Assembly (NCBI GenBank): GCA_900556765.1
Contig: USQH01000024.1
Span: 1-14,563 of the forward strand
Length of the DNA: 14,563 bases
From: an uncultured Oscillospiraceae bacterium
GTDB taxonomy: Bacteria > Bacillota > Clostridia > Oscillospirales > Acutalibacteraceae
Direction of reading: 5' to 3'
This document shows positions 7,466-12,873 of this stretch, piece by piece (position 1 is the first letter of the stretch; each line of letters opens with the position of its first letter). The position numbers and the translations under genes were made by a program. The notes under the pieces are model-generated. The model was not told the DNA's origin. It worked only from the letters and a program-made list of their open reading frames with translations, and ran no database searches.

Positions 7466-8209
7466 TCAGCCGAGCTTTACCGCCGTTTTCAGCGCAAGCT
7501 CCATCATCTCGGTAAACGAGTTTTGGCGCTCCTCTGCGGTGGTTGCCTCACCGGTCAGAATATGATCGGAAACGGTGCATATCGCCAGTGCGTTTTTGCC
7601 GCAGCGCGCCGCGTTCATGTAAAGCGCCGCCGCTTCCATTTCGATCGCCATTACGCCCATTTTGCTCCACAGCGCCGACGATTTTTGGCTGTCGTCGATG
7701 CCGTCCTCATCATTATAAAATGTGTCGGATGACAACAGATTGCCGACGTGAAAACGGCATCCCATTTGTTCGGCAGTCTCGGTACATGCACGCAGCATTT
7801 CATAGCTGCATATCGGTGCAAACGTGCCGGGCAGGCGATACTGTCGGGCAAAGGAGGAGTTGGTACAGGCGCCCATACCGATAACGATGTCGCGCACGCG
7901 AATATCGGGCGATATCGCCCCTGCCGAACCAATCCGCATGATATTCTTTACACCGAAAAAGTTGTACAGCTCGTATGAATAGATGCCGATGGACGGCATT
8001 CCCATTCCGCTCGCCATGACCGAAATTCGTTTACCGTCATATGCGCCTGTATAGCCGTGTATACCGCGCACATTGTTAACCAGCCGTGCGTCGGTCAGGA
8101 AGTTTTCCGCGATGAATTTTGCACGCAGCGGATCGCCCGGCATCAGCACGGTTTCGGCGAAATCGTCAGGCGTCGCGTTAATATGCGGCGTCGGATAAAG
8201 TTCGGACAT
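7466..8209 (-). CDS. deoD: Purine-nucleoside phosphorylase, DeoD type
   Basis: A 247-residue hexameric-type PNP that phosphorolyses purine (deoxy)nucleosides. The N-terminus PTPHINATPDDFAETVLMPG with DPLRAKFIAE and VNNVRG follows DeoD closely. SGMGMPSIGIYSYEL at 67-81 and the C-terminal TVSDHILTGE, which carries the catalytic Asp, are also present. The start at 8209 is preferred over an upstream in-frame ATG at 8251 because AAGGAGG (8218-8224) lies 8 nt before it. The extra 14 residues would also not resemble the family. It lies 107 bp after deoC, the widest gap in the operon, which holds two hairpins. Confidence 0.95.
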   Translation of the reverse strand: MSELYPTPHINATPDDFAETVLMPGDPLRAKFIAENFLTDARLVNNVRGIHGYTGAYDGKRISVMASGMGMPSIGIYSYELYNFFGVKNIMRIGSAGAISPDIRVRDIVIGMGACTNSSFARQYRLPGTFAPICSYEMLRACTETAEQMGCRFHVGNLLSSDTFYNDEDGIDDSQKSSALWSKMGVMAIEMEAAALYMNAARCGKNALAICTVSDHILTGEATTAEERQNSFTEMMELALKTAVKLG

Positions 8210-8217
8210 TATACATT

Positions 8218-8224
8218 CCTCCTT
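8218..8224 (-). promoter_or_regulatory. Ribosome binding site that fixes the deoD start
   Basis: AAGGAGG on the minus strand, 8 nt before the ATG at 8209. It lies within the 42-nt extension that a start at 8251 would include. Confidence 0.85.
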
Positions 8225-8253
8225 GTAAGTATATGTCGTTATCATTACCACGC

Positions 8254-8316
8254 GCGGACTTTTGCGTCCGCTTTTTCGGTTCGTTGTAAATTTGTGCGGA
8301 GCTTATTTTCTCCACA
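8254..8316 (-). other. Two intercistronic hairpins between deoC and deoD
   Basis: On the minus-strand mRNA, right after the deoC stop, TGTGGAG (8310-8316) pairs with CTCCGCA (8295-8301) with one G-U pair and an 8-nt loop. Further on, GCGGAC (8266-8271) pairs with GTCCGC (8254-8259) around a 6-nt loop. Neither is followed by a U run on this strand. They could stabilise or process the mRNA; no function is shown. Confidence 0.4.
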
Positions 8317-8973
8317 TCACATATTATTCGCTTTTACTATCTTTACTATGCGGCTGGTGCCGAGACGTGATGCGCCGAGATCAATAAATTCCTGCGCGTC
8401 CTCAAGCGACGAAATACCGCCCGCCGCTTTTATTTTCAGATGAGGTTCAACATTTGCCGCGAAAACGGCTATATCATGCTTTGTCGCTCCGCCTGTCGAA
8501 AAACCTGTCGATGTCTTGATATAATCCGCGCCGGAAGCCGACACGATCTCGCACATTTTGATCTTTTCATCGTCATTCAACAGGCAGGTCTCTATGATAA
8601 CTTTCAGCAGGCGGCCGCTGCACGCCGCCTTGACCGCTTTTATCTCAGCCAGCAGATCGTCGTACCGCTTATCCTTGAGCCATCCGAGATTTATCACCAT
8701 GTCTATCTCGTCGGCACCGTTCATGACCGCGTCGGCCGTCTCGAAGCACTTGACAGCGGTGGTGCTGTACCCATTCGGAAAACCGATCACAGTGCATATT
8801 TTCAGACGATCGCCGACGTATTCCTTCGCAGCGGCAACGTAAGACGCAGGTATGCAGACCGATGCAGTTTGATAGGCTATGCCGTCATCGCATATTGCGC
8901 GTATTTCTTCCCAAGTCGCCGTGGGTGCGAGCAGCGTGTGATCAACATGAGATAAAATGTTTTTAATATCCAT
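8317..8973 (-). CDS. deoC: Deoxyribose-phosphate aldolase
   Basis: A 218-residue class I aldolase that cleaves 2-deoxyribose-5-phosphate to glyceraldehyde-3-phosphate and acetaldehyde. The TIM-barrel motifs are all visible: SHVDHTLLAPTAT (8-20), CTVIGFPNGYSTTAVK (60-75), GADEIDMVINLGWLK (86-100), VIIETCLL (125-132) and YIKTSTGFSTGGAT (151-164). K153 is the Schiff-base lysine, and the second catalytic lysine is K182 in IKAAGGI. It is the first gene of the deo operon. AAAGGA stands about 11 nt before the ATG at 8973. The leader upstream is unusually long and structured, with a candidate operator. Confidence 0.96.
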   Translation of the reverse strand: MDIKNILSHVDHTLLAPTATWEEIRAICDDGIAYQTASVCIPASYVAAAKEYVGDRLKICTVIGFPNGYSTTAVKCFETADAVMNGADEIDMVINLGWLKDKRYDDLLAEIKAVKAACSGRLLKVIIETCLLNDDEKIKMCEIVSASGADYIKTSTGFSTGGATKHDIAVFAANVEPHLKIKAAGGISSLEDAQEFIDLGASRLGTSRIVKIVKANNM

Positions 8974-9033
8974 AGTTTTAATAGTTCCTTTTCTTGTTTT
9001 TAACGCTTACGCGGCATATAAATGCGTTTATCT

Positions 9034-9053
9034 GTAAACAGGCAGCTGTTTAC
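9034..9053. promoter_or_regulatory. Candidate operator of the deo operon (inverted repeat)
   Basis: GTAAACAG (9034-9041), 4-bp spacer, CTGTTTAC (9046-9053): a perfect 8-bp dyad. A further half-site GTTTA lies at 9026-9030. It is about 60-80 bp before deoC and about 90 bp downstream of the predicted promoter, where a bound repressor could block elongation. As RNA it would form a hairpin without a U run, so a DNA operator is the better reading. Confidence 0.5.
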
Positions 9054-9140
9054 CACTTTAGTGTCTGCCGCGCCAAATACGATTTCAGCTTCGCCGCGCC
9101 AAGTGTTTTCGTGCGTTATACGTACATCTTTTCAACTATA

Positions 9141-9169
9141 ATTTTAACAAACACGCGGCTGATATTCAA
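9141..9169 (-). promoter_or_regulatory. Predicted promoter of the deo operon
   Basis: On the minus strand, TTGAAT (9164-9169) and TAAAAT (9141-9146) are separated by 17 bp, and TG stands one base before the -10 (extended -10). Transcription would start near 9134, clear of the upstream terminator at 9229-9265. Confidence 0.55.
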
Positions 9170-9228
9170 CATCAAACTTTATCATGTTAAAAGCCGTGTG
9201 AAAGCGCGTCACATACTGCATACCGACT

Positions 9229-9265
9229 AAAAAGCGGATGACCCGTTGCAGGTCATCCGCTTTTT
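9229..9265 (-). terminator. Intrinsic terminator of the zinc-ribbon/PP2C-like operon
   Basis: A perfect 15-bp stem: AAAAAGCGGATGACC (9229-9243), 7-nt loop, matching arm 9251-9265. On the minus strand it ends in a U5 run and lies 30 bp after the stop at 9296. It separates this operon from the deo promoter. The arms are A5/T5 flanked, so it would also work on the plus strand. Confidence 0.92.
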
Positions 9266-9295
9266 GTTATGGCATAGTCGCCTTTACCGTACATA

Positions 9296-10357
9296 CTATT
9301 CTTCCGGTTCCGGTTCGGGGGTGCTGGTATTTGTCGTTTCGGAAGTCGAAGTGTTACTGGAAGGCGTTGAGGTCGACGGCTCAGAGGGGTGACTGGGCAG
9401 CTCTGAAGTCGTGGGTTCGGACGGTCGACTGGACGGCGTAGATGTCGGCGTCTCAGATGAGCGGCTGGGCGGCTGATATACGAATGATGTGATATCAAAC
9501 GATCCCGTTCCGTTGTTTGAAATATCATCGCTGCTTGTAATATCACTCGTCATCGCATCGGATGAATTCGACGATGTGCCTATACCCGCGTCACCGTTAC
9601 CGGCGCCGCAGCGTGCGATCAGCACAATTATCAAGATCAGAATTATGACAGCCTCTGCAACGGCGGCAATAGGCAAAATCCGCTTTTTATCAAATGAGTT
9701 CACATAATCGCCGACTCGATGCTTCAGCGGACGGCCGTAATTATCGTCCAGGTCATCATAACCCATATCGCGTGAGTATCCGTCACGGCCGTAATTATCG
9801 CGTTGGGGAGCATCATAACTGCGAGCACTGTGGTCGGAGGCCTGTCGTACCGGCTTGTCGGAAATGACATAATCCTCGTCATATTCGTAATTATCCTCGT
9901 CGGCATATTCATCAGCGCCCTGAAAACCGCCTGCAAAAGACTCTTTATCCGCCGCGTTATTAACAGCACCGTAATCATCGTCAGCGGGCGCGTTATCGGC
10001 AGCATCAAAGTAGCTGTCGACCTGCTCGTTTTCAATGTTAAAGAAGTTGCTGCCTGAGTCGTTTTCGGGTTCAAAATTGCCGTAGTCATTATTTACATTT
10101 GCATTTTCATCTGTCGGCGCCTCGTATCTCTCCGCCTGGTTTCTGACTCCGTTTGTGCGGCTTGAGCGATTAGATGCAACAATGCTGCCTGTCAACAATG
10201 CGTCCGCGGCGGCTGTACCGATGATCTGCTCGGCGTCAGACACTGCGGGGATCGGGCTGTCGCCGTTCATTCCGGCGGGAAAACCGCTCGGCGCGGCGCA
10301 AAACGGGCATTTACTTTCGGACGGTGTGATATCGCGTCCGCAATTTTTGCAGAACAT
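9296..10357 (-). CDS. Zinc-ribbon, single-pass membrane protein with Ser/Thr/Pro-rich tail
   Basis: A 353-residue protein of unknown function. Residues 3-20 are a zinc ribbon (C3, C6, C17, C20). A long, very acidic, Asn/Asp/Tyr-rich and probably disordered region follows (about 75-210), with a short basic stretch before a single hydrophobic helix at about 227-248 (LPIAAVAEAVIILILIIVLIA). The last 105 residues are low-complexity Ser/Thr/Pro/Glu with PSEP-type repeats, ending in PEPEPEE. With no signal peptide and a basic region before the helix, I infer zinc ribbon inside and Ser/Thr/Pro tail outside, possibly spanning the wall. The start at 10357 is chosen from CCTCCC at 10365-10370. An upstream start at 10498 would overlap the previous gene and add 47 unrelated residues. 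It is the last gene of a three-gene operon, 16 bp after the PP2C-like gene. Confidence 0.8.
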   Translation of the reverse strand: MFCKNCGRDITPSESKCPFCAAPSGFPAGMNGDSPIPAVSDAEQIIGTAAADALLTGSIVASNRSSRTNGVRNQAERYEAPTDENANVNNDYGNFEPENDSGSNFFNIENEQVDSYFDAADNAPADDDYGAVNNAADKESFAGGFQGADEYADEDNYEYDEDYVISDKPVRQASDHSARSYDAPQRDNYGRDGYSRDMGYDDLDDNYGRPLKHRVGDYVNSFDKKRILPIAAVAEAVIILILIIVLIARCGAGNGDAGIGTSSNSSDAMTSDITSSDDISNNGTGSFDITSFVYQPPSRSSETPTSTPSSRPSEPTTSELPSHPSEPSTSTPSSNTSTSETTNTSTPEPEPEE

Positions 10358-10364
10358 TTGGTGT

Positions 10365-10370
10365 CCTCCC
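10365..10370 (-). promoter_or_regulatory. Ribosome binding site that fixes the start at 10357
   Basis: GGGAGG on the minus strand, 7 nt before the ATG. It places the zinc ribbon at the very N-terminus, as is usual for such proteins. Confidence 0.85.
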
Positions 10371-10373
10371 TTT

Positions 10374-11333
10374 TTATCTGTAATAACCGTTTTTGTACTC
10401 GCGCCACAGCTCCTCTGGGCTGATACTCGACTCGCCCGAACGGGCGGCGTTAAGCGGGCGGATGTACTGCTCGATAAGCTGTCTGACACGCGGTTCATAA
10501 TATGCCTTCATCTGATTAAAATCAGTAAAACCGACAGACATTACGGTCATGGAGAAATCGTTTTCGGTATACTCGCGTATTATCGACTTAAGCCTCGTTT
10601 CCCAGTCAGCGATATTCGACGCTTTAATCAATGCGTAAAGTATTGCATACTCAAATTCCATCGGGCTTGAAAAGTCGTCAAATCCGGCGACCGTCGATGA
10701 AATCAGCATCATCGGCTCATTTACGTTTATGCGGCGAAAATTAATATTGTAGTCGGTATCGGCGTTTATCGCATTGGCAAGCCGCTCGCCGCGCACGCGC
10801 GTACGCAGTGCATTTTTCGGTGCGGAAACATCGTCATCGGTGATCTGACAAAGTCCGTAGGTATCAAGCACATACCCACGGTTATTTCCCGCCCAAAGAA
10901 ACTCGCACTCAACTTTCGAATCGGAGGCGTAGTCGACCGCAATGACAGCCGCAGATGAAGCAAAAGTGCGCGCTTTTTTCTTAAAAATCGGCTTTCCTTC
11001 GTAGTCCAGACGACGCTTTGCCTTTCGCATAAACACGTCAATGGACGAGTGCAGACGCTCCGCGTCGCTGTCGTTAAAAAGGCAGCGCTCGGCGGTAAAC
11101 CAGCTAAGCACGCCCGCCGCACTTATACGCGAACCGATAAAAGCGCCGCTCTGATCGTCAAACTCAGGATATCTCACATCAGCGTAATCGGTGCAGCCCT
11201 CGCAAACGCCGGCGACAGCCTTTGCTGCTGCCTCGTCAACACGGTAAATGCAGCAGTTGCCGCAATCTTCACGGTCGGCAGTGCTGGTAATGACCGAAAG
11301 GGTGCTTATCCCGTTGAAAATCTTCTTACTCAT
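10374..11333 (-). CDS. Degenerate PP2C-like (PPM-family) protein
   Basis: A 319-residue soluble protein. The order of blocks resembles PP2C Ser/Thr phosphatases: VAGVCEGC (40-47) where VADG is expected; SGAFIGSRISAAGVLSWF (62-79); TFASSAAVIAV then WAGNNRGYVLD and LCQITDDD (123-168) where GDSRaY and LTeDH are expected; MMLISSTVAGFDDF (208-221) where SDG is expected; and NDFSMTVMSVGF (258-269) like the final DNxTv strand. Several metal-binding acids are changed: D to E at 45, D to N in GDS, and SDG to SST. Activity is therefore doubtful and it may be a pseudophosphatase. Cysteines C24, C27, C28, C44 and C47 cluster near the N-terminus and could bind zinc. GAGGTGAG stands 8 nt before the ATG. 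It lies between two zinc-ribbon membrane genes. The fold assignment is from pattern alone and is moderately sure. Confidence 0.65.
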   Translation of the reverse strand: MSKKIFNGISTLSVITSTADREDCGNCCIYRVDEAAAKAVAGVCEGCTDYADVRYPEFDDQSGAFIGSRISAAGVLSWFTAERCLFNDSDAERLHSSIDVFMRKAKRRLDYEGKPIFKKKARTFASSAAVIAVDYASDSKVECEFLWAGNNRGYVLDTYGLCQITDDDVSAPKNALRTRVRGERLANAINADTDYNINFRRINVNEPMMLISSTVAGFDDFSSPMEFEYAILYALIKASNIADWETRLKSIIREYTENDFSMTVMSVGFTDFNQMKAYYEPRVRQLIEQYIRPLNAARSGESSISPEELWREYKNGYYR

Positions 11334-11341
11334 AAAAACAA

Positions 11342-11371
11342 CTCACCTCTTGCCGGTGAAATAACCGGTGA
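11342..11371 (-). promoter_or_regulatory. Possible SD-sequestering hairpin before the PP2C-like gene
   Basis: The minus-strand Shine-Dalgarno core GGTGA (11343-11347) can pair with TCACC at 11355-11359 (7-nt loop) or with a second copy at 11367-11371. The two copies sit in a direct repeat TCACCGG spaced by 5 nt. The stem is only 5 bp, so the effect may be modest. Confidence 0.35.
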
Positions 11372-11389
11372 TTTGAACAATTTTATTAT

Positions 11390-12484
11390 TTATTTAATTA
11401 TTGCGCCGCATGTCGGGCAAAACACGTCATTTTCGCTTATCTTCGCGCCGCATCCGGAGCAGGTAGTCCTTGACGCGGGACGGGAATCAAACCGCTCGCC
11501 GCAAATATTGCAAAAACGCGAGCCGCTGCGGCAGCGAGCACCGCACGACGGGCATATAATCGGTCTGGCTGACGACTGCGACTGCGGACGGCGATCGGCA
11601 GGTGCGGACGGGCGCTGAGAGGTCGGCTGCTGCGGACGACCGACGGGCCTGTTAATAGGCTGAGTGGTCTGGCGAGGCAAATTGTAGCGATCTATAACGC
11701 CGGTATTGCCGTACGCGCGCTGGCTTTGTGACTGAATGCGGTCACCCGATTGAGTGCGCGGTGCAGGCGCGGCGGGGCCGTATCGGTCGTAATTATGCGG
11801 TGCCGTGTCCGGACGACGGGGCGCGGAGCGGCGGGGATCGCCGTGGCGCTCCTCATAGCGGTCATAGCCGATCGTACGGGCAGGACGGCGCTGCTCTGAC
11901 GGGCGGCGTTCAGGCTCATGCTCCTGTTCGTCAATCTCGTCATACTGACCGCCTTTGCGGATTATACCGATAAGCATGAAAACATTTACAAACGCAAGAA
12001 GCAGTACGATAAGAGCCGCTACCGTGCCGACAATAACCGAAGAACTTTTAACATGACCTTTAAACGGCTCAACGGCAATGCTGACGGCAAAAGACTTCAT
12101 CTGGGCGCTGAAAACAAGCATGAACAGGGCGCTGAGCGCCTCAAAAACCGAAACGGCAACTGTACGGAATATGTTAACTCGATCGGAGCGCATACTTTTT
12201 ATCACAAGAATGGTCGTAAAAACCCCTGCAATCCAGCAAACGACATACATGAGCATAACCGCCATCAGCGCAACGCTCGGATTGCTGAGCGCGCCGGCTC
12301 CGCCGTTAAACACGCACGGAATCAGCAGCCGAAAGATGTAACCGATGCTGTAGCCCTCGGTATAACGCTTAAAATCAGATACCAGCGTCACGTTGACAAG
12401 CGGCAAAAACATTGTCAGCGCGTTAATAAGGATGCCGGCAAGCATCGTATATTCCAATCTTTTTTTCATCATGCGATAGTACAC
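11390..12484 (-). CDS. Four-helix membrane protein with two C-terminal zinc ribbons
   Basis: A 364-residue protein of unknown function. The N-terminal half has hydrophobic segments around MLAGILINALTMFLPLV, ALMAVMLMYVVCWIAGVF, VSVFEALSALFMLVF and VAALIVLLLAFVNVFMLIG, giving about four membrane helices. A long Arg/Pro/Gln/Tyr-rich, probably disordered and strongly basic linker follows. The protein ends in two zinc ribbons, CPSCG...CNICG and CSGCG...CPTCG, spaced about 10 residues apart. With even helix number and no signal peptide, both ends are likely cytoplasmic. The start is GTG at 12484, placed 8 nt after GGAGG. A TTG at 12499 overlaps that site and the ATG at 12472 is 20 nt away. It is the first gene of the operon, with a clear promoter upstream; the PP2C-like gene follows after 56 bp. 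Confidence 0.8.
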   Translation of the reverse strand: MYYRMMKKRLEYTMLAGILINALTMFLPLVNVTLVSDFKRYTEGYSIGYIFRLLIPCVFNGGAGALSNPSVALMAVMLMYVVCWIAGVFTTILVIKSMRSDRVNIFRTVAVSVFEALSALFMLVFSAQMKSFAVSIAVEPFKGHVKSSSVIVGTVAALIVLLLAFVNVFMLIGIIRKGGQYDEIDEQEHEPERRPSEQRRPARTIGYDRYEERHGDPRRSAPRRPDTAPHNYDRYGPAAPAPRTQSGDRIQSQSQRAYGNTGVIDRYNLPRQTTQPINRPVGRPQQPTSQRPSAPADRRPQSQSSARPIICPSCGARCRSGSRFCNICGERFDSRPASRTTCSGCGAKISENDVFCPTCGAIIK

Positions 12485-12492
12485 AGAGAATA

Positions 12493-12497
12493 CCTCC
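12493..12497 (-). promoter_or_regulatory. Ribosome binding site that points to a GTG start at 12484
   Basis: GGAGG on the minus strand, 8 nt before GTG. The longer reading from TTG (12499) would begin inside this site and is therefore unlikely. Confidence 0.8.
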
Positions 12498-12527
12498 AAT
12501 ACGCACGAGTATATTTATATTTATTTT

Positions 12528-12556
12528 ATCATAACACATAGGCGTTTCTTTTTCAA
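12528..12556 (-). promoter_or_regulatory. Promoter of the zinc-ribbon/PP2C-like operon
   Basis: On the minus strand, TTGAAA (12551-12556), a 17-bp spacer and TATGAT (12528-12533) with TG one base upstream: a strong sigma-A extended -10 promoter. Transcription would start near 12521, leaving a short leader of about 36 nt before the GTG. Confidence 0.8.
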
Positions 12557-12587
12557 TTGTTTTTGTCGTCGTCATACGGAGAATATT

Positions 12588-12770
12588 GTGTTTTTTAGTG
12601 CGATTATCGCATTTTTTAACAGTATGTATTATTTACCGTGCATTTTTCACCGAAAGCCGTCAACAATGAGAAATCGACTCTTCGATTATACAGGGAAAGA
12701 AAAAACAAAAAATCAATTAAACGCAACGGCAAAGGCTCAGGCAAAAGCAACGGCAAAAAATGCAAACTAA
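12588..12770 (+). CDS. Possible small Lys/Ala-rich protein
   Basis: A 60-residue open frame that I do not recognise. From GTG at 12588 (GGAGA at 12578-12582, 5-nt spacer) it has a hydrophobic N-terminus (FFSAIIAFFNSMYYLPCIF). A basic, polar tail follows from RNRLFDYTGKEKTKNQL into a short repeat of the type ATAKAQAK-ATAKNAN. The tail is coded by a 24-bp imperfect direct repeat (GCAACGGCAAA at 12723 and 12747). An internal ATG at 12666 would give only the 34-residue basic part but lacks a good RBS. The strongest support is downstream: the TAA at 12768-12770 lies in the left arm of a perfect terminator, as in short transcripts that end right after a gene. No convincing promoter was found. It stands alone between two minus-strand genes and could be a chance frame. 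Confidence 0.35.
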   Translation: MFFSAIIAFFNSMYYLPCIFHRKPSTMRNRLFDYTGKEKTKNQLNATAKAQAKATAKNAN

Positions 12771-12800
12771 GGTGGGGGCAAAGCCCCCACCTTAGTTTTT
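12764..12800. terminator. Strong terminator, 16-bp perfect stem
   Basis: AAACTAAGGTGGGGGC (12764-12779), loop AAA, matching arm 12783-12798, followed by T on the plus strand (T5 run 12796-12800). On the minus strand a T run follows after GCA. It can end the plus-strand small frame and, in the other direction, the NhaC-type gene that stops at 12874. Confidence 0.9.
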
Positions 12801-12873
12801 ATATCGCATTTATTATTCAGCTTTTGCTGCGGCAAAATACCGCTTGCCGTTCTGATAACAAGCAGCGCATAAA

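Larger units (their letters stand above)
8974..9228 (-). promoter_or_regulatory. deo operon leader region
   Basis: No gene is seen here. On the minus strand it holds a sigma-A-type promoter (9141-9169), a roughly 160-nt leader, a 10-bp direct repeat (9067-9076 and 9093-9102), an 8-4-8 inverted repeat (9034-9053), and a hairpin-forming AACGC/GCGTT pair near 9002-9029. I did not recognise a known riboswitch class. Confidence 0.5.

Noticed and set aside
8974..9134. Riboswitch in the deo leader
   Set aside because: The leader is long and structured, but I could not match any known aptamer core and there is no terminator or clear anti-SD element linked to it.
9197..9213. TGTGA-N7-TCACA, similar to a CRP site, just before the deo promoter
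   Set aside because: The spacer is 7, not 6, the arms are only 5 bp, and CRP-type control of deo is not expected in Clostridia. Its closeness to the terminator at 9229 also makes chance plausible.
9299..9480. Repeat DNA at the end of the zinc-ribbon gene as a CRISPR or intergenic repeat array
   Set aside because: The repeats are in frame, imperfect and code for a Ser/Thr/Pro tail. There are no unique spacers between identical repeats.
9803..10057. Hydrophobic plus-strand frame resembling a small membrane protein
   Set aside because: It arises from the antisense of the acidic Asp/Glu/Tyr linker. No RBS was found and the operon on the minus strand is well supported.
11918..12541. Plus-strand 207-codon frame opposite the four-helix zinc-ribbon gene
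   Set aside because: Its composition (Asn/Lys/Arg/His-rich) is what antisense of hydrophobic membrane codons gives, and no RBS precedes it.
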